A stretch of DNA of 64,000 bases, taken from contig JAKUDP010000002.1 of the NCBI GenBank assembly GCA_022570795.1, positions 930,001-994,000 on the forward strand, read 5' to 3'. The notes beneath the pieces are model-generated. The model did no database searches. It saw only the letters and a list, made by a program, of their open reading frames with translations, and was not told where the DNA came from. This document shows, in pieces, positions 57,198 through 64,000 of the stretch. Made by a program: the position numbers and the translations under genes. Source of the DNA: Sphaerulina vaccinii (lineage: Eukaryota; Ascomycota; Dothideomycetes; Mycosphaerellales; Mycosphaerellaceae). Each line of letters begins with the position of its first letter. The first letter of the stretch is position 1.

Positions 57198-58393
57198 GGA
57201 CTTGGAAATTCCTGTATCGCGGTTTAATGCTTGCCCGACTCAATGCCACCACGGCTATTTAGTGTCGTCACAATGCAAGTGGTATGCAGTTACCATCTCA
57301 AAGCTTTGCCTGTTCGATCCTGCCGAGCCCTGATGTGCCCCATCTTTGCGCTGCAGCCGCACACCAGTGCAGGCTTAACTCGGCCAGTTCATGCGAAATT
57401 CTCCACAATAATAATAGCAAGCAAAGCAAGCAAACCCGTGTGCAGCACTCATCGGACTTTCTGAGAGCCAGCCAAGCCCAAACTTTGCGGGGTCCTCATC
57501 AAATCCTCACCAAATCCTGATTGAAAAAGGTCCGATCAGTCCTGCACACGAGTTTGGCAAGCTTGCTCGGAGCAAACTAACGGGCTTTGAGGCTGAAGTA
57601 TGGAGCTTGGAGTCACGCGGTACCCTGCGTTGCGAGACGAGGTTGCACAAGATTCATTTCTCCAGAGGGGATTGTGGGGAAATGATTCAGATCGGCTAAG
57701 GTAGGCCAATGCGGCAAGTCTTCGGGGTCGGCTATGTGTGTAGATTGTCGAATGTTGAGTGGTTGTCAGCTCTTTGGCAATGGAGTTTTACCTGACTTAC
57801 ACAGCAGGCCATCACACCTTCAATGAATGGCGACATGCCGGCCTGGATGTCCTAGCGCTTCATGTTTGCCATGTGGGCGCTAGCCGAGCAGACGCTTCGC
57901 AGCACGTTGTTGCCGCAAGTAAGCCTATCGCATATGTGTGGTGGAGCATGACCTTGTGTCAAGTAGAAAGCTATGTGCAGAGGAGGAGGAGGACAAGCTG
58001 CACAACGCGAAATAGACGCGATGTGTAATTCTGAGACCTGCGCCAGCCGCCAACTATATTTAGTGTTCATCGCCTCTTTGACAGGGTAACACCAGCTGAC
58101 GACGGAAGGAGGCAGGGCAAAGAATCAACAAAAGGCAGGCAAAGATGGTCGTATCGCACCTGCCACCGCAACAGACACGTAAACAAGGTACCAGTGCATC
58201 TCCTTCTTCCTCGCATGCCTCTTCCTCCCTCCAGCATACATTCCATACCACTCCAAAAAGCTTGACTACTCCTACGGCTGTTCCTGTGAGACTCGGCAGA
58301 TCTTAACACCTACTTGGCCTACCTACAAACCTACCACAGCAAACCTACAGCTATCAGATCTCAAGACTCAGACGATCACTACCTCCCTCAAAC
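57198..58393. other. Intergenic, divergent promoters
   Basis: 1.2 kb between the esterase (minus) and the GPI protein (plus). No gene or repeat recognised; the last 150 bp is rich in CCTAC-type repeats typical of fungal leaders. Confidence 0.45.
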
Positions 58394-59050
58394 ATGCTCT
58401 CAAGAACTGCTGCGATCGTTCTGGCCACGGCATCAACAATAGCTGCACAGGACGTTATCGTCATCATCGAAGCATCACACGGTGGCGCGGGCAACGGTCT
58501 CACCAACACTTCGATAACAGTCCCGCTGAACATTTACTACACCGACCCAAAGCTCGATGCAGTTTCCACACTCTACCTGACACAAGCCGATGACGTCGCA
58601 CTGGATGCCGTAACTTGCACGCCTTATCGTAATGCGAATGCCTCTGGAAGTGCTGGGTTGCCTTTCAATTCAACAACGCCCAGCTTCATCTCGACTAACA
58701 CTCAACAAATCGGATCACTATTTTGCACGAGCTCGACAAGCAACAGCACATCCAGTGGAGTACCAGTACAGCCGCCGAAGTTTCCAAACTCGACCACGAC
58801 AGCGCACACATCGATTCTTTTGACTACTGTTTCTGGGACGGTGGCGAAGGTTTCTCCAACGACGCTTACTAGTATCGCGACGTTCAGTGGCCCAAATGGA
58901 CCTACCACTTCAACGTACACTTCTGTGGTCAATGTGCCTGCGCCTACAAGTACATCTGCGGGCTTGAACAGCCAGGGAGCTGCGCCCACGAATGCTGCGA
59001 ATTGGGTGGCGGGTGCTATTGCAGGACTTGGTCTGATGGCTGCATTGTGA
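58394..59050 (+). CDS. Secreted Ser/Thr-rich GPI-anchored protein (218 aa)
   Basis: Single exon. Signal peptide at residues 1-18 (LSRTAAIVLATASTIAAQD). The mature part has several Asn-x-Ser/Thr sites, two Cys residues in the N-terminal half, and a Ser/Thr/Pro-rich second half. The C-terminus ends in a small-residue site followed by a hydrophobic tail (NWVAGAIAGLGLMAAL), a classical GPI-attachment signal. This architecture marks a cell-wall or plasma-membrane surface protein; no enzymatic domain is visible. Family-level function unknown. Confidence 0.8.
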   Translation: MLSRTAAIVLATASTIAAQDVIVIIEASHGGAGNGLTNTSITVPLNIYYTDPKLDAVSTLYLTQADDVALDAVTCTPYRNANASGSAGLPFNSTTPSFISTNTQQIGSLFCTSSTSNSTSSGVPVQPPKFPNSTTTAHTSILLTTVSGTVAKVSPTTLTSIATFSGPNGPTTSTYTSVVNVPAPTSTSAGLNSQGAAPTNAANWVAGAIAGLGLMAAL

Positions 59051-59240
59051 AGGGAGCGAGGACGGATTGATGTTTGGCTACGATGTGTCAGCGTGCTCAG
59101 ATTGGCTCTATGAGGCGTGGATGACAGTAATTTAAATACCCTCGGTGGACACGATGATATGAATAGGCAAAAGCAATGGTAATGATGTTTTGTACAGTCG
59201 ATTTCGCTCATGCTTGCTGATGCTTGACGCTACTTATGCC

Positions 59241-61185
59241 TCACAATGTATAGCTGTAGTCTCGTGTCAGCTTAGGCTAGGCGACAACACTCTACGGGTT
59301 GAGAACACTTACCGGAATCCTGCGAGTCCTTCGACTGGCTTGCCTCCTGCTGCAGCTCTTCTGTTGGCTCGCATGAACTTCAAGTCGAGCAGCAGCACGA
59401 TCACCATGATGAGTGCAGCAGCCCCGATGCAGGTAGCAATACCTGGCGTATAGTGCGGTTTGTCCTGAGTTCTGAATATCATCGACCTTTGAAGTACTGT
59501 CAGCATAGTGATCACTTCGAAGGAAGGATTATAGACGATAGATACCCCATGATTCCTCCTATCGCTCCAAAGCCAACTGAGAGAGCTGAGACTAACGCTC
59601 GCTTCCATTGTCCTGCATCATATACATCTTCAGCAAGGGTTCTGAGAATGATAGGGAGGTGTTATGGACATGCCGCGAACGTTGTTAGCTTGCCATGTCA
59701 AAAGAGCAGGTGCATTCGCCGTCGATGAAGCGCAAGCAAGAAAGACACCAAAATATCTCACTCCAACTGTCTCGACGAATCCGATTAGACATAAGCCTAC
59801 ATATATCGTGCATTAGCACTCGTCTAACTCTCCACCTTATGAGTCAGATAGGATAAGATTAAACATACCAACTATAATCAGAGTACAATTCACCAAAACG
59901 AATGGACTTCTCACTTCCCATTTATCGGCATAGAAAGCTACGAACCATGTGGCTATCGCAGCGAGGATATAGGGTGGGGTTACTAGGCATTGGGAGACTG
60001 CGAGCGAGAAACCCATGCCTTCCATTAGGATGAAGGGGAGAGCGAAACCTATGCCGTAGCCTATTGTTGCTTGAAGACAGTCTAGAAGTGGAGTTTGTGT
60101 GAGTACCAGCGTCGATGTCCAGATACTGTTAATTGTACTTACAGATGAAGCCGAACGCCCATACTTCGATCTCCCAGATATGTTTGAGGTACTCCCGAAT
60201 ATGGAATCTGTGTGTGCTGCGTCAGGATCTCGATCATCGTGGACAGGAGACTTGCAACTTACTCCCCAGGCATGACATCTTTCCTATCTTTTTCGATCCT
60301 CTCTACGGCCCATGCTGCTTCGTCTTTGGAAAGAAACCGAACACTCTTCTGTGCAGTTCCCAAAACGATCTTCTCCGGAAAATCCACGAGTAAGAACCAA
60401 GCCACAATAGAAATAACACAAGTCGTAATTCCATAAAGAATAAAAATCCATCTCCAACCCGCCAATCCAGTCCCCAACTTATGTGGATCCGTCGTCGTAA
60501 GATCAAGATGTCCCCACCAACTCGGTCCCTCCCCCTTACCTTCAAGATGCGAAATGCCAAAAGCCAAAATCCCAGCAAAAGCAGCCGGTACAACTCCAAG
60601 AATAAGCAGTCCAGCATGTCTCCTTTGAAGCTCATATCTCGTATACCAAACACTCAATAAATAAACGCACGCTGGGAAAAACCCCGCTTCACAAGCTCCT
60701 AATACAACTCTCAACGCAACCAAATCTTTCCAATCCCTCACGAATCCGCAAGATAAAGTTGTAGCACCCCATAACATTGTCGTTACAGTCAAGAAATTTC
60801 TCGGGCCGAGTTTTCTTAGGAGAACGGTTGAGGGGAGTTGGAGTAAGACGTATGGAGCGAAGAATACGGCGTTTATGGTGTTGTAGCGTGTTCCGGAGAG
60901 TTGGAGGTCTGAGCCCATGCCTGTTATCATTGCGAGGCTGATTTGTGAGCGGTCGATTAGGGAGACTGCGTACATGGCTCCTAGGAGGACTACGACTCGG
61001 AGGTCTATGCGGCGGATTATGTTTTTTTGCTCTTTGGTGGTGAAGGCGTGTTCGCTGCTTGTGGTGGATGCTGAGGATGTTGTGGATTCGTGGAGTTCGC
61101 TCAGATTGGCATTGTTCTCTTTCTCTTCTTCATGTTGGGAGTTGCTTGTGGTTGTGGCTTGTTCATCGGACGCTGCTTTGGACAT
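59241..61185 (-). CDS. MFS permease, Dal5/ACS family (525 aa), probable GC-AG intron
   Basis: Seven exons: 61185-60263, 60207-60143, 60081-59869, 59796-59674, 59612-59546, 59486-59313, 59253-59241. Five introns are ordinary GT-AG. The one at 59673-59613 has a GC donor (GCATGT) and a CAG acceptor, and is needed to join NNVRG to QWKRALVSALSVGFG. The last exon is 13 nt and gives the end GFRYTL. Hallmarks: MYAVSLIDRSQISLAMITGM in TM1, GACEAGFFPACVYLLSVWY, GWRWIFILYGI and FRTQDKPHYTPG. The N-terminus is Ser/Thr/Glu-rich and cytosolic. An in-frame ATG at 61248 could add 21 residues. A plasma-membrane carboxylate/vitamin-type transporter with unknown substrate; no pathway gene adjoins it. Confidence 0.88.
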
Positions 61186-61248
61186 GTTCGTTGAATGGAA
61201 GCCGTGAATGGAAGGTAAAGATGAGAATGTGAATGATAGAGCAGACAT

Positions 61249-62345
61249 CGACTGCTTGCTTGTCCGTCCTCTTGAAGATATGGGTCGATGTGTTTCTGTT
61301 CAGTGCTGCTGGAACCTGCATCATAGAGTACTCTGGAAAAGGTGGGGTGACAACAGAGCACTCAATACCGGTGTCGCTCCGTCGTTCAGGCATGTCTCCT
61401 GCTGGTGACACTGAAACTGCCAGCGATGTTGATATGGATATCGCCGTAAGTTCCATGACATTGATCAATGGGAACAAGGTTGCTGACCTTTTCGTGATGC
61501 TGTTTCCTTGTCCGAAGTCTACCATGCCTTCTTGGAGCGCCATCTGGCTGGGAGAAAGCCTCCGTACTAAGCCAGTGAACCCGGTCATCACGCAACCCTA
61601 TGCATCAGAAGGTTCGTGCCGATGGTCTCTTTCGCGGAGCTTTCCTTTCTGTCGAGCATGTTTGACCTAACAGTCAGCCCGGTCATTTTCCTTTGCCTTT
61701 CTTGGCCATATCGAAGATCTCTCCAGATACAATATGTAGACTTCTGTCGGCAGAAATTTGCTATGCCGTATGCTCGTATTGTACGATGTGCGATATACGA
61801 ATTGGTACAGCACTCTTTCTGTGTACACCGACAGGTTACACCGCTCGACGACGATAGAGATACACTTCAGGCGACATCGAGCTGAATCGTCGTTCAGCAT
61901 GCTTGTACGTGGTGTACGTACCTTTCCTGCGTGGCGGCATACCTCGGACAATATGAAAATACCTTGCCCCTATCACCTCGTGTTCAACAGTGAGCAGCAT
62001 CGAGGGCATTATAGAACCAGAGATCTGATCATGGCTGCGAGCAGTGTTGTGTACGATGCATCGTCGCGACGTGTTGTCGTCATTCGAAGTAGGGAGACGC
62101 AGAATCGATCAGTTGCTCGTATCTCGCGCCAGAAGGCCGATCTGTACTCCTTCGTCGGCCGGGTCGTTGCTCGAGTATGAGCACTGAAGTATCTGAATAA
62201 TGTATTCATGCTATACACTAATCTGTGAGCAGACGCAATGCATCATAGCAATATCGACGGACGCGCTGGGTATCTACAGATCTTACACATCTTCCGAAGT
62301 CTCATCAACTGTATGTTTTCGCCATGACGAACACAGCAATGATCA
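61249..62345. other. Intergenic, no gene seen
   Basis: About 1.1 kb between the transporter start and the Pds5 stop. Plus-strand frames of 140-145 codons occur but show no conserved motif and are treated as chance. Confidence 0.4.
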
Positions 62346-64000
62346 CTATGCCTCCATAGCACTTGACGCATCAGACAGCACTTCTTCGCTGTCGCTGGGA
62401 ATGTCCATGATATCCTTTTCCTTCTTCGCACCTCTAGTCGATGCTCTACCTCCACGAGCAGGCTGCTGTTTCTTCGCCGCAACTTTCTTCGGATGAGGTG
62501 CTGCCTTCGACTTGGCGCCTTTGCTTTTAGGTGTTCGGTCCTTGGTACCATTCGTCTTCGTTGTAGATTCCTCCTCCTCCGCATCGTCTTTCATGTCGAC
62601 CTCTTTGTCCTGGCTATGAGACTTTCCCAGCGGGTCACTGGTCGGTGGCGTTGAAGATCCGACGTTTTCCTTATTCGCGTCATCGTCGTCAGAGTCCTCG
62701 TCTTCATTTTCATTTTCATAACGCCAGACGGCGACGTCGTCGTCGTTGACCTCCCCTTCGCTATCACTCAGGTCGACATAGCTATGTGCATTCGAGACCC
62801 GCGTACTCTTTCGCATCACTGAAGATGGCACTGCATCGCTTGCTCGCTTCTTTGGCGTCTTTGCGGGCTTTGGTGCTTTAGGTTCTTTCGGCATCTTCTT
62901 CTTGCGTACAGCCAGAGTCTTCTCGTCTCCATTGCTTGCGCGTGCCTTCTTCGCTGGACGCTTCGAATCGCCATCGGCATGCTTTCGCTTTTTCCTTGGC
63001 TTCAGTCGATCTTGAACCATGTCCTCCATCTGTTCGTCAAGCTCTGCGGGCAAGAAACGCTTCGAAGAAAGTTCCTCATCCTGGTCTCGTATGTGCCGAT
63101 ATATGCTACTAGGCATAGACGGCTTACTCGATTTCAGCTGAAGTGACCAGCCTTTGCTTTGCTCATATGCCCGAATGATGGCTTCTGCCAGATCTGCCAT
63201 CGTCCACAGATTCTCGCTGTTCTCATCGATAGCATCCTCGAAGCTTCTTGCACGTTGAGCATAAGCATAGATGTCCGATAGATTCTGTTCGGTTGCCACC
63301 GCCTTCAGGTAGAAGAGGACGTACGTGATGAAGTCCGGGAGGTCGTTCATTGTCGGAGCGAAATCTTGATGATGTGCAAGCAGGCTCAGGAAATATGGGA
63401 ACACATTCTCCATCGTAGGCACACCAGCTTTTGCGTGGAAAGCAGCACGTGCCTTGAGATGTGTGGCGACTTGCTCTCTCACTGTTTTGACAGGCTCGAA
63501 CGCATACAGGAACATCAAGCTGAAGAAGCGATGATGGAGCGGGTTCTGTTGACCAGTGTACTTCTTCAAAGAGGTGACGAAGCCACTTCGAACCTGCTCT
63601 AGTTCGTCCTGAACGATAAGAGTCAGTCGATTGAAGTCCCGGGCGCCGAAGAGCTTGTTGACGCGCTTGTCACAGCAGAGCTTGCATATCAGTCTCGCAG
63701 CGGCAAGACGCATGTGTGCTTTGTGATGCTTTGGTGAAGGCTCTCCAGCCAATTCACCTTCGCGATTGATAATGGTGTTCAGTGCCTTGAAGGTCCTAAC
63801 AATGCGGCTCTCGAGCTCCTTATTAACTGTGTCGTCCACATCGACGAGCTGTCCTCTGACATCATTTACGACGCCTTTCAGCGCCCATAGCTTGACGCTC
63901 AGCTCGCTGTCGATGTCATCGGTCCAACCAGGATCTGTCGCATCCGCCATTGTCTGGTTCACGAGTGCCTTGGTAAGCACTTCGTGAATAGCGTCCGCGT
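62346..64000 (-). CDS. Sister-chromatid cohesion protein Pds5 (BimD/Spo76), C-terminal half
   Basis: A nuclear cohesin-associated HEAT-repeat protein that regulates cohesin loading, release and maintenance. The window holds the last ~550 codons in one exon; the frame runs off the right edge with no start (ADAIHEVLTKALVNQ at the border). Helical HEAT-type segments include LICKLCCDKRVNKLFGARDF, FFSLMFLYAFEPVKTVREQV, FITYVLFYLKAVATEQNLSD and NLWTMADLAEAIIRAYEQSK, characteristic of fungal Pds5. The final ~230 residues are Lys-rich and acidic, low-complexity, with nuclear-localisation-type clusters (RKKRKH, RPAKKAR) and AT-hook-like GGRAS. Family assignment is strong; no defect seen. Confidence 0.9.
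   Translation of the reverse strand, partial: ADAIHEVLTKALVNQTMADATDPGWTDDIDSELSVKLWALKGVVNDVRGQLVDVDDTVNKELESRIVRTFKALNTIINREGELAGEPSPKHHKAHMRLAAARLICKLCCDKRVNKLFGARDFNRLTLIVQDELEQVRSGFVTSLKKYTGQQNPLHHRFFSLMFLYAFEPVKTVREQVATHLKARAAFHAKAGVPTMENVFPYFLSLLAHHQDFAPTMNDLPDFITYVLFYLKAVATEQNLSDIYAYAQRARSFEDAIDENSENLWTMADLAEAIIRAYEQSKGWSLQLKSSKPSMPSSIYRHIRDQDEELSSKRFLPAELDEQMEDMVQDRLKPRKKRKHADGDSKRPAKKARASNGDEKTLAVRKKKMPKEPKAPKPAKTPKKRASDAVPSSVMRKSTRVSNAHSYVDLSDSEGEVNDDDVAVWRYENENEDEDSDDDDANKENVGSSTPPTSDPLGKSHSQDKEVDMKDDAEEEESTTKTNGTKDRTPKSKGAKSKAAPHPKKVAAKKQQPARGGRASTRGAKKEKDIMDIPSDSEEVLSDASSAMEA

Noticed and set aside
61233..62180. Plus-strand frames of 140-145 codons upstream of the third transporter
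   Set aside because: No conserved motif, and reading frames overlap the transporter's 5' region and intergenic sequence; treated as chance.
1..64000. CRISPR arrays, integrases, transposase genes or other bacterial-type systems
   Set aside because: None seen; the window is eukaryotic and the only tandem array is a decayed gene-tail duplication.

Overview
The window is nuclear DNA of a filamentous ascomycete (Pezizomycotina). The evidence is intron-rich genes with short (45-75 nt) GT-AG introns carrying CTNAC/CTGAY branch sites, fungal-only families (GH76 DFG5/DCW1, Dal5-type permeases, pectin lyase, type-B carboxylesterase, GPI-anchored Ser/Thr-rich protein, the DUF8035 charged-repeat protein) and a BimD/Spo76-type Pds5. 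A Dothideomycete (Mycosphaerellales-like) is my best guess, as inference only. There are no rRNA genes, convincing tRNAs, CRISPR arrays or bacterial operons.

Layout. 1-1 kb: 3' end of a GPI-type GH76 mannosidase. 1.8-6.7 kb: a very large unrecognised fungal protein. 6.9-10.1 kb: a divergent pair, Dal5-type transporter and KduD-like dehydrogenase, that looks like a sugar-acid uptake/catabolism module. 10.4-12.9 kb: F-box protein. 13.9-16.4 kb: a decayed tandem array with about 129 bp period whose units resemble the 3' end of the proline-rich gene at 16.4-17.0 kb. 18.7-20.8 kb: protein kinase. 21.7-22.5 kb: broken PstS-like periplasmic-binding-fold gene, followed by a stray copy of the array's 3' unit. 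22.7-25.6 kb: small coiled-coil, basic and F-box-like genes on the minus strand. 26.3-36.7 kb: housekeeping and metabolic genes (SDR, DUF8035 protein, RNA 3'-phosphate cyclase, mitochondrial-type SDR, second F-box-like gene). 38.2-41.0 kb: a 946-codon frame with deaminase-like HCE and CCxxC motifs, interrupted by two in-frame TAG codons. 41.6-42.9 kb: pectin lyase. 43.9-45.4 kb: a second Dal5-type transporter with an in-frame TAA. 45.9-49.4 kb: DUF3253-like protein and a dienelactone-hydrolase/SnoaL-type protein. 50.2-57.1 kb: FMO, SDR, cupin and carboxylesterase. 58.4-64 kb: GPI protein, a third MFS transporter with a probable GC-AG intron, and the C-terminal half of Pds5.

Themes. (1) Small-molecule catabolism: three MFS permeases, four SDRs, an FMO, a cupin, an esterase and a DLH-like hydrolase; the adjacent FMO/SDR/cupin/esterase set could be one pathway. 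(2) Gene decay: the binding-protein gene, the 45-kb transporter and perhaps the deaminase-like gene carry nonsense codons or deletions while their flanking frames remain open. Exon boundaries below were derived by hand from splice signals and frame continuity; where they restore a family-typical reading I trust them, but none has transcript support here.
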